The notes: generated by a model from the letters alone, not told the origin. A stretch of 49,303 nucleotides of DNA from an uncultured Pelagibacteraceae bacterium (GCA_902572695.1 CACGGZ010000003.1:1-49303), one strand, 5' to 3'; positions 16,239 to 26,207 are shown, counted from the stretch's first letter. Numbers and translations are program-made.

Positions 16239-17493
16239 ATGATGCTGTATCTATTCTAGATGAATGTTCTCTTCTCATTTTCCAACCTTTGCTTAAACCT
16301 GCATGAGCAATACTAATTGCATATCTTCCATATTTTGAATTTGTGTAATCTATAGCTCTCATTAATTTTTTTGATTTATTCTCTAATAAAGGTGTAAGGA
16401 GATTACGATCATTTTGTTTTGCATCTTTTAAATTTGATAATATTATTCCTGCTTTTTGATATGAATATCCATATTTATATATATCATTTAAAGCCTTAAC
16501 TGCATTCTTTATTAACTCGATGCTGTTGCTAGAAGGAATTGCCAAATCTATTGTTTTTGAATTTGAATAATACTTTTTGTTCTTATCAAATGGACTAGTT
16601 CTGATAAATACAGTTATTGTTTTTGCTAATTGATCGTCTGCTCTGATTTTTTCTGCTGCATTTAAACAATGTGTGACAACTGACTCTTCTAATTCTTCTA
16701 TATTTTTTACTTTTCGCCCGAATGATCTTGAAACACAGCAATTTTTTCTCTTTTCTTGCTCCATTTGTAAATTAATACAAGGTATTCCTCTTAACTCCAT
16801 TGCTGTTTTAGCGCCTAAAACATTTGTCCCCTTTTTTACCCAGGTGTTTGAAACATTTTTTAAGTCATAAGCATTACGAATATTATTCTTATAATAAAAC
16901 TTAGATAATTGCTTTCCAACTCCCCAGACTTTTTCAATAGGAAATTTTTTTAGTTTTTCATCTATATCTTTTTTTAAATACACAACTCCTGTTTTTTCTT
17001 TTTTTGCTATGTGGTTTGCCACCTTGCTTAAGGTTTTAGTAGAGGCTATACCCACACTTGTTGGTATCCCTGTCCATCTAAGTATTCTTGATCTAATTTG
17101 TCTTCCATATTCTTCTATTCCTTCGTGATCCATAAAAGATAGGTCTATAAAAGCTTCATCGATAGAATATATTTCAACTTTAGGTGAAAAGGTTTTTAAT
17201 ACCTTCATTACTCTTCTAGAGATGTCTCCGTATAATGCATAGTTCGAAGAATAGACTTCTATTTTGTTTCTAGTTATTAATTTTTTTACTTTAAAATAAG
17301 GTTCGCCCATTTTTATACCCATATCTTTTGCCTCTTGTGATCTAGATATTACGCAACCATCGTTATTCGACAAAACAACTACAGCTCTTTTTTGTATTTT
17401 TGGTTTAAAAAGCCTTTCACAGGAAACATAGAATGAGTTGCAATCTATGAGGGCTATTATATTTTTTTTAGTGGTGTACTTGATGGATGACAT
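16210..17493 (-). CDS. umuC: DNA polymerase V catalytic subunit UmuC (Y-family)
   Basis: UmuC is the error-prone translesion polymerase activated by cleaved UmuD. The 427-residue protein begins its palm with IIALIDCNSFYVSCERLFKP (catalytic D17), followed by NNDGCVISRSQEAKDMGIKMGEP. The second catalytic pair is in EIYSIDEAFIDLS (D112, E113), then PTSVGIASTKTLSKVANHIAKK. A little-finger domain and the UmuC-specific C-terminus follow (IMRAIDYTNSKYG-like RAIDYTNSKYGR). It overlaps the end of umuD by 26 bases, so the pair is co-translated under the LexA box upstream. Its 3' end hosts the promoter of thiV. Confidence 0.96.
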   Translation of the reverse strand: MSSIKYTTKKNIIALIDCNSFYVSCERLFKPKIQKRAVVVLSNNDGCVISRSQEAKDMGIKMGEPYFKVKKLITRNKIEVYSSNYALYGDISRRVMKVLKTFSPKVEIYSIDEAFIDLSFMDHEGIEEYGRQIRSRILRWTGIPTSVGIASTKTLSKVANHIAKKEKTGVVYLKKDIDEKLKKFPIEKVWGVGKQLSKFYYKNNIRNAYDLKNVSNTWVKKGTNVLGAKTAMELRGIPCINLQMEQEKRKNCCVSRSFGRKVKNIEELEESVVTHCLNAAEKIRADDQLAKTITVFIRTSPFDKNKKYYSNSKTIDLAIPSSNSIELIKNAVKALNDIYKYGYSYQKAGIILSNLKDAKQNDRNLLTPLLENKSKKLMRAIDYTNSKYGRYAISIAHAGLSKGWKMRREHSSRIDTASFDSLPIIGV

Positions 17494-17866
17494 AAGTTAC
17501 AACTCCCCAAATAATTACTTCTTGATCATTTGCTAGATATATTTTTTCTGACGATTTATCCGATCCAGATGTTAAGAATGTTTTTCCTTTCTCTTTCAAG
17601 ATGGTTTTGACTACGAGTTCGTCATTAACATTAGCAATTACTGTTGAAAAGTTTTTAGGATTGATGCTCCTATCTACTATTAACAAATCACCGTCGTATA
17701 TTCCCACATTGTTCATAGATTTTCCTTGAACTCTAATTATAAATGTTGCGGGTGAATTTTTTATTAAGTGATTGTTCAAATCTACATCATCTTCGATATA
17801 GTCTGTGGCAGGAGAAGGAAAACCAGCTCCTACTTTGTGTATATAAAAGGGTATTTTAATATCCAT
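17468..17866 (-). CDS. umuD: SOS mutagenesis protein UmuD (LexA-like autopeptidase)
   Basis: UmuD is cleaved by itself on RecA filaments and then joins UmuC. The 132-residue protein has the cleavage site in GAGFPSPATDY (A14-G15), the nucleophile serine in VQGKSMNNVGI (S50) and the lysine of the Ser-Lys dyad in ELVVKTIL (K87). The part removed by cleavage is only about 14 residues, compared with 24 in E. coli. It is first in the umuDC operon, just 4 bases downstream of a LexA box and diverging from the ABC binding-protein gene. Confidence 0.94.
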   Translation of the reverse strand: MDIKIPFYIHKVGAGFPSPATDYIEDDVDLNNHLIKNSPATFIIRVQGKSMNNVGIYDGDLLIVDRSINPKNFSTVIANVNDELVVKTILKEKGKTFLTSGSDKSSEKIYLANDQEVIIWGVVTYVIHQVHH

Positions 17867-17870
17867 AAAT

Positions 17871-17885
17871 GTTCTTATTTTGTTC
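17871..17885. promoter_or_regulatory. LexA (SOS) box, GTTC-N7-GTTC
   Basis: GTTC TTATTTT GTTC is an exact match to the alphaproteobacterial LexA operator, a direct repeat rather than the E. coli palindrome. It lies 4 bases upstream of the umuD ATG and just downstream of the predicted -10, so bound LexA would block initiation. Confidence 0.85.
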
Positions 17886-17886
17886 T

Positions 17887-17916
17887 TTTATACATTATAA
17901 AGTTCTCAAAGGTCAA
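17887..17916 (-). promoter_or_regulatory. Putative umuDC promoter
   Basis: On the minus strand TTGACC (17911-17916) and TATAAA (17887-17892) are spaced by 18 bases, with the start site predicted inside the LexA box. An alternative TATAAT lies in the spacer, only 11 bases from the -35. Confidence 0.6.
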
Positions 17917-17976
17917 GATATTAATTGGGTCAAAATGCACAAAGATAAAAAAACAAAATTATAATAAAAGAGAAAA

Positions 17977-18756
17977 ATGAGAAAAATATTTGTAGTATTA
18001 GTTCTATCTTTAATAACAACAGCAAGTTTCGCTGATGGCCATGGGAATTCAAAACTAACAGCAATTAAAAAAAGCGGTGAATTACGTGTAGGAACCACTG
18101 GTGATTGGGATCCTATGTCAATGAAAGATCCTGCAACTAATAAATACAAAGGTTTTGATATTGATGTAATGAAAGAACTTGCAAAAGATCTTGGGGTGAA
18201 AGTAAAATTTGTACCAGCAGAGTGGAAAACAATAGTAGCAGGAATAACTGCTGACAGATATGACATTTCAACAAGTGTGACTAAAACTCCCAAAAGAGCA
18301 GAAGTGGCAGGATTTACTGCTACATATTACAAATATGCAACAGTGCCGATTGTTTTAAAAAAGAATTTAAAAAAATTTCCTACTTGGGAGTCTTTGAACA
18401 ATAGCAACGTAAAAATAGCGACAACCTTAGGCACATCTCAAGAGGAAAAAGCGAAAGAATTTTTTCCAAAATCAAAACTTCAATCTGTTGAAGCACCAGC
18501 TAGAGATTTTCAAGAAGTTCTTGCAGGAAGAGCGGATGGAAACATTACAAGTTCAACTGAGGCAAACAAGTTAGTTATAAAATATCCTCAATTAGCCATA
18601 GTTCCTGATGGAGGAAAAAACCCAGCATTTTTAGCAATGATGGTTCCAAAGGGAGACAAAATTTGGAATGATTATGTGAGTAATTGGATTAAAAAGAAAC
18701 AGGCATCGGGTTTTTTCAAGAAATTACTATCTAAGTATAATTTAAAAAGCTTATAA
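17977..18756 (+). CDS. ABC transporter periplasmic solute-binding protein, family 3 (amino-acid type)
   Basis: The 259-residue protein has a clear signal peptide ([19 protein letters not shown], cleavage likely before DG). It has the family-3 core: [15 protein letters not shown], the signature [18 protein letters not shown], and [16 protein letters not shown]. Such proteins capture polar amino acids or related solutes for import. The GTTGD opening also resembles the related periplasmic PheC cyclohexadienyl dehydratases, so an enzymatic role cannot be excluded, but the permease gene 41 bases downstream favours transport. No ATPase gene adjoins. It diverges from umuD across a 110-bp gap that carries the LexA box. 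Confidence 0.88.
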   Translation: MRKIFVVLVLSLITTASFADGHGNSKLTAIKKSGELRVGTTGDWDPMSMKDPATNKYKGFDIDVMKELAKDLGVKVKFVPAEWKTIVAGITADRYDISTSVTKTPKRAEVAGFTATYYKYATVPIVLKKNLKKFPTWESLNNSNVKIATTLGTSQEEKAKEFFPKSKLQSVEAPARDFQEVLAGRADGNITSSTEANKLVIKYPQLAIVPDGGKNPAFLAMMVPKGDKIWNDYVSNWIKKKQASGFFKKLLSKYNLKSL

Positions 18757-18797
18757 TTTAAGTTCCAATACCTTTCGTTAACAAATATAGTCAAGTA

Positions 18798-19532
18798 GTG
18801 AAATTTTTAAAATTAATTTCTATATTATTTTTACTTCAGGGATGTGGTTCAAACTATGAATGGGGTTGGTATATATTAAGTCCTGATAATTTAGAAGGTC
18901 TGACAAATATAAAATTTTTAATAAGCGGTATCACAACGACTATTTATATTTCAGTAGTATCTATAGTTCTGGCTATGATTATAGGGTTGATTGTTGCCCT
19001 CCCATCACTATCTAATAATAAATTTCTGAGTTATTTTAATATAACTTATGTAGAAATCGTCAGAGCAGTTCCCTTGTTAGTTTTAATTCTTTGGATATAT
19101 TATGGTCTTCCAATTATGTTGGGAGTAAGTTTCTCACCATTTGTATCGGGTATAATAGCTTTGACTATTAGCGAAAGTGCATTTCAAGCAGAAATTTTTA
19201 GGGCTGGTATAAATTCTATTTCTAAAGGACAGCATGAAGTATCTGAGTCACTTGGAATGACTTTCTGGAAAAAAATGAGATTTGTAATCTTGCCGCAAGC
19301 AATTAAAGTTGTATTGCCTGCGATGGGAAATCAATTTGTCTATGTTTTAAAAATGTCCTCTCTAGTATCTATTATAGGGATTGGAGATTTAACAAGAAAG
19401 GCAAATGAACTTGTGACAACTACCTACAGACCATTAGAAATATATACTTTTTTAATCCTAGAATACTTAGTATTAATATTAGTAGTCTCCTACTTTGTGA
19501 GAAAATTAGAGAATAGACTAAAATACAAATAA
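18798..19532 (+). CDS. Amino-acid-type ABC transporter permease
   Basis: The 244-residue protein is a HisM/GltK-type inner-membrane permease with about five membrane segments. The cytoplasmic EAA loop that contacts the ATPase is visible as ESLGMTFWKKMRFVILPQAIKVVLPA. The start is GTG. The N-terminus MKFLKLISILFLLQGCGSNYEW looks like a lipoprotein signal with a lipobox (LQGC) ahead of the usual permease core, an odd feature. It follows the binding-protein gene and overlaps the MATE gene tail-to-tail by 15 bases. The partner ATPase must be encoded elsewhere or shared. Confidence 0.9.
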   Translation: MKFLKLISILFLLQGCGSNYEWGWYILSPDNLEGLTNIKFLISGITTTIYISVVSIVLAMIIGLIVALPSLSNNKFLSYFNITYVEIVRAVPLLVLILWIYYGLPIMLGVSFSPFVSGIIALTISESAFQAEIFRAGINSISKGQHEVSESLGMTFWKKMRFVILPQAIKVVLPAMGNQFVYVLKMSSLVSIIGIGDLTRKANELVTTTYRPLEIYTFLILEYLVLILVVSYFVRKLENRLKYK

Positions 19533-20879
19533 CTTTTTAAAAGAAACTCTAAATACTCTCTTCAAAAAAAATGGAACAAAAGTTAAAACGACTAAACCCA
19601 TCATCCAATTTGTTACCAAGATTGTGTAGAAAATATCTTGGTATTCACCATTTCTTATGTTAATTACATACCAGAGAGACATAAATGGTATTAACGTAAG
19701 TCTAAGTATCGTCATATATAAACTATAAATTGGTCTTTTAAGCGCTTGGAATAAAGCAGAAGTAATAAAAAATACAGGATAAACGGGCCCGATAAGAGCA
19801 GCGACTTGTAAGTAAAGCGCCCCTCTTTGAATGACCTCAAGGTCATTTGTAAAAAAAGAAATTATAATTTCAGATGTTAAATAAACAAAAATACCAGCTA
19901 ACACCATAAACCCGGAACCAAACATTAATGCTTTTCCATAAACTTCTTTTACTCTGAAATGCATTTTTGCTCCGTAATTTTGACCGGCAATTGATAAAAC
20001 GGCAGTGTTTAAACCTATAACAGGTAGTAATAAAACTTGTTCTATTCTAACTGCTGTACCATAACCTGCTGTTGCTAGCTCACCAAATTGACCAACAAAA
20101 TAGAAAATATTAAATACTCCAAACATTATCATTAACATGGTAAACATTATTGGAACTGATTGTTTAAAAAGTGTACTGATATAATCAAACTTTGGTTTAA
20201 AGCATTCTAGATACAAGTATTTTTTTAATTTACAGCAGTAAACTTTGTTGGCTAGATATATTAAGCCTACACACTGGGAAACTAATGTAGCTATTGCTAA
20301 ACCAGCAATTCCGAATGCTGGTATAAACCCATAACCAAAAATAAATAAAGGATTAAGAAATATATTCAAGAAGAAAGTGAATATTAAAACGTTTCTATAA
20401 CTTTTCGTATCACCTTGCGCATTCAGAGTTCCATTTAAAGATAACTGAGCTAATACAATTATTGCACCAAAAAATATTATATCTAAGTATTCACGCGTTA
20501 AAATTATACTTTCTTCAGTAGAACCCATAATTCTTAAAAGTTCATCGGAAAAATTTAAACCAAACAAAGTTACAAAAATCGAGATAACAATCGCTAGTAC
20601 TATAGACTGAGCAACATACATAGAAGCTTTTCTATCCTCTTTAGCCCCAATAGAGTTACTTATTAAAGCTGTTGTACCAGCTCCAATACCAACAGCTACA
20701 GCTATTGCTATAAAATAAATTGGCCAAGATTTTGCTATTGCTGCTAGTGCTTCTGGAGAAATTCTTCCTGCAAAATAAGTATCAACAAGATTATAAAAAG
20801 TTTGAAAAAGAGATCCAGTGCTAGCGGGTATAGTTACTTTTCTTAAAAGTTGCCAAATTGAACCTTTTGTTAAATCCAT
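19518..20879 (-). CDS. MATE-family multidrug/cation efflux transporter
   Basis: The 453-residue protein has about 12 hydrophobic segments in two halves, as expected for MATE exporters that use sodium or proton gradients. The N-terminus LLRKVTIPASTGSLFQTFYNLVDTYFAGR is typical of the DinF/NorM fold, and the second half begins with PIMFTMLMIMFGVFNIF. It comes last in the gatCAB-methyltransferase-trhO series, two bases after trhO, so it is probably co-transcribed. Substrate unknown. Confidence 0.92.
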   Translation of the reverse strand: MDLTKGSIWQLLRKVTIPASTGSLFQTFYNLVDTYFAGRISPEALAAIAKSWPIYFIAIAVAVGIGAGTTALISNSIGAKEDRKASMYVAQSIVLAIVISIFVTLFGLNFSDELLRIMGSTEESIILTREYLDIIFFGAIIVLAQLSLNGTLNAQGDTKSYRNVLIFTFFLNIFLNPLFIFGYGFIPAFGIAGLAIATLVSQCVGLIYLANKVYCCKLKKYLYLECFKPKFDYISTLFKQSVPIMFTMLMIMFGVFNIFYFVGQFGELATAGYGTAVRIEQVLLLPVIGLNTAVLSIAGQNYGAKMHFRVKEVYGKALMFGSGFMVLAGIFVYLTSEIIISFFTNDLEVIQRGALYLQVAALIGPVYPVFFITSALFQALKRPIYSLYMTILRLTLIPFMSLWYVINIRNGEYQDIFYTILVTNWMMGLVVLTFVPFFLKRVFRVSFKKLFVF

Positions 20880-20881
20880 AT

Positions 20882-21787
20882 TTAATATTCCTTTTGAAAC
20901 TTATGCTTCTTTCCCGCTTTTTTGGCAAGATTAATTTGATTTTGCCTCATTCGAAATCTTGACTTTTGCAAACTTGATAGTGTGTCATAACATCTTTCAC
21001 AAGAAACGCCCTCTTCATATTTTTTTGATTTCTTATCTTTTGTTGATATAGGTTTTCGACAACCTCCACAAATTGAAAAAGTTCCTTGTTTTAATTTATG
21101 TTTTAAAGAAACTCTATTATCAAAAACAAAACATTCGCCTTTCCATAAACTATCTTTTTTTTTAGTTTTGTTGAGATAATTAATTATTCCACCTTTTAAC
21201 TGAAAAACGTTTTTGAAACCCTTTTGTTTTAAAAAAATTGATGCCTTTTCACATCTAATACCTCCGGTGCAGAACATCGCAACAGGTTTGGTCTTTTCGA
21301 TTTTATTTAAAAATTTAGGAAAATCTCGAAAATTTTGTATATTTGGATTCATTGCATTCTTAAAAGTGCCAACGTTATATTCAAAGGGTTTTCTTACGTC
21401 AATCAAAAGAGTTTCTTTTTTTACAATTAACTTGTTCCAAGAATTTCCAGACAAATACCTATTACGTCTTTTGCTTTCACCCTTAATTTTAAAGCCAAGT
21501 GGTACAACTTCTTTTTTTACTTTCACTTTTGCTTTGTGAAATGGTTGAAAACGACTAGTAGAAATATTGCTACTATCAAATTCTGTGAATTTAAATTTTT
21601 TTTTTAGTAATTTTAAAATTTTAAAAATATCTTTGCTATTGCCTGCAAGAGATCCATTAATACCTTCTGAAGAGATTATAATTGATCCTCTAATACTGGT
21701 ATTTGATATTTCGTTTTCAAGATAAGTTTTGTGTTTTTTTAAGAAATTAATCCTTTTAAACTTGTAAAATCCAGAAATAGTGAACAT
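20882..21787 (-). CDS. trhO: tRNA uridine-34 hydroxylase TrhO (rhodanese family, YceA)
   Basis: TrhO uses a rhodanese fold to hydroxylate uridine 34 of tRNAs. The 301-residue protein has an N-terminal acylphosphatase-like part (RGSIIISSEGINGSLAG). The rhodanese domain follows, with LLIDVRKPFEYNVGTFKNA and the catalytic cysteine in MFCTGGIRCEKAS (C173). A C-terminal cysteine cluster (CGGC at 240-243, CERC at 263-266) looks metal-binding. Length and motif order match the family. Its ATG shares one base with the upstream methyltransferase stop. Confidence 0.92.
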   Translation of the reverse strand: MFTISGFYKFKRINFLKKHKTYLENEISNTSIRGSIIISSEGINGSLAGNSKDIFKILKLLKKKFKFTEFDSSNISTSRFQPFHKAKVKVKKEVVPLGFKIKGESKRRNRYLSGNSWNKLIVKKETLLIDVRKPFEYNVGTFKNAMNPNIQNFRDFPKFLNKIEKTKPVAMFCTGGIRCEKASIFLKQKGFKNVFQLKGGIINYLNKTKKKDSLWKGECFVFDNRVSLKHKLKQGTFSICGGCRKPISTKDKKSKKYEEGVSCERCYDTLSSLQKSRFRMRQNQINLAKKAGKKHKFQKEY

Positions 21788-22440
21788 TATTTTTTAATAC
21801 AAATAGTTAACCCATCTCCAATAGGAACTATATTCTTTGTAATCCTTTTATCTTGTTTAACATGAATATTAAAATCCCTTATAATATTTGTAAATTTATC
21901 GTTATTTGCATTGTCGGCAACTTCACCGTGCCATAATACATTATCAATAACTATAAGACCCTTTTTATCTATCAAATTCATACAAGATTCATAATAATTT
22001 AAGTAATTTTCTTTATCAGCGTCAATAAAAATTAAATCAAATAACTTTTTTGTATCTTTTAATTCTTTCAAACTCTCTATAGCTGGTTTGATAATTTGTT
22101 TAATCCTGTTTTCTTTGGCTTTGTCATAAAAGTATTTAGCCTTATTGCTAAATTCGGGATTTTTATCTAAGCTAATTAAAATTCCATCAGCAGGAAGTGC
22201 CATAGCCATAGATAAAGCACTAAATCCAGTAAAACTACCAATCTCTAAAATTTTTTTTACATTTGAAACTTTTATTAATGTTTGTAGAAATTGAGCTTGT
22301 GATATAGATATTTGTAATCTTTGCTTATCTCCTAGACTTTTGTTGTGCTGAATTATTTCATTCTGAACATCAGACAAAGTTTCTGAATGATCAATAATAT
22401 ATTTTTCAAGATTATCAGTTAAATCTAATTTTTTAGGCAT
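21787..22440 (-). CDS. SAM-dependent O-methyltransferase, family 3
   Basis: The 217-residue protein matches the small cation-dependent O-methyltransferase family (caffeoyl-CoA type and bacterial relatives). The SAM-binding glycine motif is KKILEIGSFTGFSALSMA. The metal-binding aspartates are in LIFIDADKENYLNYY, followed by LIVIDNVLWHGEVAD, all at expected spacing. The natural substrate is not evident. It starts 2 bases after gatB and overlaps trhO by one base, so it is co-expressed with tRNA amidation and tRNA modification genes, though that does not prove a shared role. Confidence 0.9.
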   Translation of the reverse strand: MPKKLDLTDNLEKYIIDHSETLSDVQNEIIQHNKSLGDKQRLQISISQAQFLQTLIKVSNVKKILEIGSFTGFSALSMAMALPADGILISLDKNPEFSNKAKYFYDKAKENRIKQIIKPAIESLKELKDTKKLFDLIFIDADKENYLNYYESCMNLIDKKGLIVIDNVLWHGEVADNANNDKFTNIIRDFNIHVKQDKRITKNIVPIGDGLTICIKK

Positions 22441-22442
22441 AA

Positions 22443-23912
22443 TTAGCCTTTTAAAAGTTTTTTTAAGATATCGTTTGTTAACTGTGGATTAGCTTTACCA
22501 CCTGATTGTTTCATAACTTGACCAACAAAAAAGCCAAATAATTTTTCTTTACCGGACTTATACTGGTCAACTTTATCTTTGTTCTTAGTTAATATTTCAT
22601 TGATAATTTTTTCTAATTCTTTGGGATCACTTTGCTGTTTCAGGCCTTTTGACTCGATAATTTTTTTTGGATTATCACCGCTCTCTACCATTAATTCAAA
22701 AACTTCTTTTGCTATTCTACCAGAAATTTCCCCTGACTTTATTGATTGAATCAATTCAGCAAAATTTTTAGCAGAGATAGGTGACTTAGATATATTGAGT
22801 CCTTTGTCATTTAACATTGCAAATAAATCTCCCATCATCCATGTTGCGGCAAGTTTTTTATCAGATAATTTTGCAACCTCTTCATAATAATTTGAAATTT
22901 CTTTTTCAGAAACTAGCACATTAGCTTCATAAGAATTAAGTCCGTAATCGCTCATGAATCTTTCTTTTTTATTATCAGGTAACTCGGGTAAAGTTTTTTT
23001 TAAATCATCTATTAATTTTTGTTCAATTTTAAGAGGCAAAAGATCCGGATCTGGAAAATATCTGTAATCATGAGCATCCTCTTTTGATCTCATGGATCTT
23101 GTCTCATTTTTTTTTGTATCAAAAAGTCTTGTTTCCTGCTCAATCTTTTTCCCTTCATCTAATAATTCAACCTGCCTTTTGGCCTCGTATTCTATTGCCA
23201 TTTGCATAAATTTTATTGAATTTACATTTTTTATTTCACATCTTGTTCCAAAATTTTTATCTCCTACTTGTCTTACCGATACATTAACATCAGCCCTTAA
23301 TGAACCCTCTTGCATATTACCGTCACAAGTTCCTAGATATCTCATTATAGTTCTAAGTTTTTTTATATAAGCATTAACTTCCTCTGGAGATCGAAGATCT
23401 GGTTTGCTTACAATTTCCATTAGTGCAATTCCTGAACGATTTAAATCGACATAAGTACTTGATGGATCCATATCGTGAATACTTTTACCTGCATCTTGTT
23501 CTAGATGAAGTCTCTCAATGCCAATCTCTTTTGAACCATATGGCATATCTAATAAAACTTTTCCTTCGCCAACTATAGGATTTTTATACTGTGAGATCTG
23601 ATAGCCTTGAGGAAGGTCTGCATAAAAATAATTTTTTCTATCAAAAACAGAATTATTATTAATTTTAGCATTTAATCCTAAACCAGTCCTAATGGCTTGG
23701 TTTATGCACTCTTTATTTATAACTGGAAGCATACCAGGAAAAGCAGAGTCTATAAGACTTACTTGGCTATTAGGTTCAGCTCCAAATTTAGTTGCAGAAC
23801 CAGAGAAAAGTTTTGAGTTTGAAGATACTTGAGCATGAACTTCCAAGCCAATTATTACCTCATAATTGTTTTTCTCCCCTTTTATAAAATAATCAAATTT
23901 ATCTTTGCTCAT
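22443..23912 (-). CDS. gatB: Asp-tRNA(Asn)/Glu-tRNA(Gln) amidotransferase subunit B
   Basis: GatB is the kinase and tRNA-binding subunit of GatCAB, which converts Glu-tRNA(Gln) and/or Asp-tRNA(Asn) to the amide form. The family signature [22 protein letters not shown] is at the N-terminus. [19 protein letters not shown] and [20 protein letters not shown] follow, with a helical tail domain at the C-terminus ([22 protein letters not shown]). I start at the ATG at 23912, forming ATGA with the gatA stop, not the TTG at 23921 in the track. Confidence 0.97.
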   Translation of the reverse strand: MSKDKFDYFIKGEKNNYEVIIGLEVHAQVSSNSKLFSGSATKFGAEPNSQVSLIDSAFPGMLPVINKECINQAIRTGLGLNAKINNNSVFDRKNYFYADLPQGYQISQYKNPIVGEGKVLLDMPYGSKEIGIERLHLEQDAGKSIHDMDPSSTYVDLNRSGIALMEIVSKPDLRSPEEVNAYIKKLRTIMRYLGTCDGNMQEGSLRADVNVSVRQVGDKNFGTRCEIKNVNSIKFMQMAIEYEAKRQVELLDEGKKIEQETRLFDTKKNETRSMRSKEDAHDYRYFPDPDLLPLKIEQKLIDDLKKTLPELPDNKKERFMSDYGLNSYEANVLVSEKEISNYYEEVAKLSDKKLAATWMMGDLFAMLNDKGLNISKSPISAKNFAELIQSIKSGEISGRIAKEVFELMVESGDNPKKIIESKGLKQQSDPKELEKIINEILTKNKDKVDQYKSGKEKLFGFFVGQVMKQSGGKANPQLTNDILKKLLKG

Positions 23913-25366
23913 AACCACCAATTTTTTATTTCATTTTTAAAATTACAATTTTTTTCAAAAGCATAGGCCACATTCAATATATTTTGCTCATCTAAAGTCT
24001 TCCCAATTAACTGCAATCCTAGTGGATAGCCCTTTTTATCTAAGCCTGCGGGTACGGATATTGCAGGTAAACCAGCTAAATTTACTGGTACAGTGAATAT
24101 ATCATTGAGATACATAGAAATAGGGTCATTAGTCTTTTCACCAATTTTAAATGCAGAACTTGGTGTTGAAGGTGTCAAAATAGCATCTACCTTAGCAAAA
24201 TTTTCATCAAAATCTTTTTTAATAAGCTGTCTAACTTTTTGAGCTTTAAGATAGTAAGCGTCATAATACCCTGATGACAAAACATAAGTACCAATTAAAA
24301 TTCTTCTCTTTACCTCGTCTCCAAATCCTTCAGATCTTGTATTCTCATACATTTCAATTAAATCATTTCCTTTTGATGATCTAAAACCATACTTTACTCC
24401 ATCATATCTAGCCAAATTTGAAGAAGCTTCAGCTGGTGCAACTATATAATATGTTGGCAGTGCATACTTTGTATGAGGGAGTGAGATGTCAATTATATCA
24501 GCGCCTAAGTCTTTTAAAATACTTTTTCCCTTGTTCCATAATTCGTCAATTTCTTTTGGCATATTTTCAACTCTATATTCCTTAGGTATACCAATTTTCA
24601 GACCTTTAATATCTGTTTTCAAATTTTTTGAATAATTTTCTTTTTCCTTTTCTATAGATGTAGAATCTTTTTTATCAAAACCAGCCATAGCCTCTAACAT
24701 AATAGAGCAATCTTTGACAGATTTAGTCATCGGACCAGCTTGATCGAGTGATGAGGCGAAGGCGACTATTCCCCAGCGTGAACACAGTCCATAGGTTGGT
24801 TTTAGTCCGACAGTTCCGGTGAAGGACGCAGGCTGTCTTATTGATCCACCTGTATCCGTGCCTATTGTTGCAGGAGTTAAATCAGCTGCAAGTGCAGATG
24901 CAGAGCCACCGGATGATCCCCCAGGAACAGTATCCTTAGCTATTGGATTTATAACATTTCCAAAATAACTTGTTTCATTAGATGACCCCATTGCATATTC
25001 ATCACAATTCAATTTACCTAGTAGGATTGCTCCCTCTTTCCATAAATTCTCTGTAACAGTGGACTCATATTGAGGTATAAAATTTTCAAGCATTTTACTA
25101 CCGGCTGTAGTTTTAAATCCATTAGTACAAAAAAGATCTTTAACAGCTAATGGTATTCCTGGGAGTAAAGAGTTTAAATTTGGTTTTTTATCGAACTCTT
25201 TTGATTTTTGAATTGTATGTTCAAAACAGGTAGTTATATAAGAATTAAGTTTTTTGCCTTTATTTACTTTATCTATGTAGAGATTAGCAAGTTCTTCAGA
25301 CTTAATCTCTTTTTTTTTTATTAAATCTATTATATCCGATAAGTTTTTTTTTATAATTTCTGACAT
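23909..25366 (-). CDS. gatA: Asp-tRNA(Asn)/Glu-tRNA(Gln) amidotransferase subunit A
   Basis: GatA is the glutaminase subunit that supplies ammonia. It is an amidase-signature protein of 485 residues. The Ser-cisSer-Lys triad is visible: the lysine in [11 protein letters not shown], the serine-rich [15 protein letters not shown], and the nucleophile segment [14 protein letters not shown]. The substrate loop [23 protein letters not shown] follows. It is flanked by gatC and gatB with overlaps of 1 and 4 bases. The complete CAB operon suggests at least glutaminyl-tRNA is made indirectly. Confidence 0.97.
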   Translation of the reverse strand: MSEIIKKNLSDIIDLIKKKEIKSEELANLYIDKVNKGKKLNSYITTCFEHTIQKSKEFDKKPNLNSLLPGIPLAVKDLFCTNGFKTTAGSKMLENFIPQYESTVTENLWKEGAILLGKLNCDEYAMGSSNETSYFGNVINPIAKDTVPGGSSGGSASALAADLTPATIGTDTGGSIRQPASFTGTVGLKPTYGLCSRWGIVAFASSLDQAGPMTKSVKDCSIMLEAMAGFDKKDSTSIEKEKENYSKNLKTDIKGLKIGIPKEYRVENMPKEIDELWNKGKSILKDLGADIIDISLPHTKYALPTYYIVAPAEASSNLARYDGVKYGFRSSKGNDLIEMYENTRSEGFGDEVKRRILIGTYVLSSGYYDAYYLKAQKVRQLIKKDFDENFAKVDAILTPSTPSSAFKIGEKTNDPISMYLNDIFTVPVNLAGLPAISVPAGLDKKGYPLGLQLIGKTLDEQNILNVAYAFEKNCNFKNEIKNWWL

Positions 25367-25653
25367 TATTCAATTACCTTTGGAACAACAAAAAATTCCT
25401 CATTTTTTTTTGGCGAATTTTTAAGAATTTTATCTCTTATTTTTCCATCATTTATTTTATCTTCTCTTGATCTGAGCGGTGAATTTAAAATTGAGGATAA
25501 TGGTTCTACTTTATCAGTATTTAACTCATTTAATTGCTCTATAAATTTGAATATAGAAGTCAAATCTTTAGCTAATGAGTCAGATTTATTTGAATCTATA
25601 GAAATTCTAGCTAACTTACTTATATGTTTAATTTTATCTTTATCTATGGACAT
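25366..25653 (-). CDS. gatC: Asp-tRNA(Asn)/Glu-tRNA(Gln) amidotransferase subunit C
   Basis: GatC is a small chaperone-like subunit that wraps around GatA. The 95-residue protein has the usual features: [13 protein letters not shown] near the N-terminus, a middle helix [19 protein letters not shown], and the conserved [11 protein letters not shown] segment with the C-terminal [11 protein letters not shown]. It is first in the operon and diverges from ruvX across a 54-bp gap, where I could not pick a confident promoter. Confidence 0.95.
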   Translation of the reverse strand: MSIDKDKIKHISKLARISIDSNKSDSLAKDLTSIFKFIEQLNELNTDKVEPLSSILNSPLRSREDKINDGKIRDKILKNSPKKNEEFFVVPKVIE

Positions 25654-25707
25654 ATGTGATTTAAGTTATTTATATAGGAAATTAATATCATAAAATATAA
25701 TAAATAA

Positions 25708-26172
25708 ATGTTGGATATAGAGGAATTTAAGAAAAAACTAGACAAAAAATCGAGGCTTATTGGCATTGATCCTGGAAAAAAGCGTATAGGGATAGCTATT
25801 TCGGATGAAGATAAAATAGTTGCCACACCATACAAAACGGTTATTAAAAAAGATTATTCTAATTTTTTGGCTGAAATAAAGAAAATAGTCCTGGAAAATA
25901 ATATTAAAGGTATCATAGTTGGTAATCCAGTAAATATGGACGGATCCTTAGGTCCCTCGGCTCAATCGGCAAAAGATTTAGCTTTAAACTTATCAAAAGA
26001 TGTTACACAAAATATCACTATGTGGGATGAAAGACTCTCAAGTGAGGGTGCTTTTAATTTATCTAGTAATTTAGATATAAATGTAAGTAAAAAGGTGCAA
26101 AAATTGGACGAAAATGCAGCACAATTCATTCTGCAAGGTGCTTTGGATTATCTATCTAAAAATAATACTTGA
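25708..26172 (+). CDS. ruvX: RuvX/YqgF-type Holliday-junction resolvase-like nuclease
   Basis: YqgF/RuvX proteins are RNase H-fold nucleases linked to 16S rRNA 5'-end maturation and resolvase-like activity. The 154-residue protein has the hallmark LIGIDPGKKRIGIAISDEDKIVATP. It also has GIIVGNPVNMDGSLGPSAQSA and MWDERLSSEGA; the aspartates at the start, in WDER and near the C-terminus (KLDENAAQFILQGALD) form the expected acidic site. It begins a plus-strand run followed by pyrB, with a 35-base gap to the pyrB ATG. Confidence 0.95.
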   Translation: MLDIEEFKKKLDKKSRLIGIDPGKKRIGIAISDEDKIVATPYKTVIKKDYSNFLAEIKKIVLENNIKGIIVGNPVNMDGSLGPSAQSAKDLALNLSKDVTQNITMWDERLSSEGAFNLSSNLDINVSKKVQKLDENAAQFILQGALDYLSKNNT

Positions 26173-26207
26173 TATGATCTTGCAAAAGGCCTATAGAGTT
26201 GATTTTA

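Noticed and set aside
17960-17965. Perfect TATAAT ahead of the ABC binding-protein gene
   Set aside because: Only 11 bases separate it from the ATG, leaving almost no leader, and no good -35 is at the right distance; probably chance in AT-rich DNA.
17913-18293. Minus-strand ORF of 126 residues upstream of umuD
   Set aside because: Antisense shadow of the binding-protein gene with no recognisable domain; the umuD promoter region lies in it.
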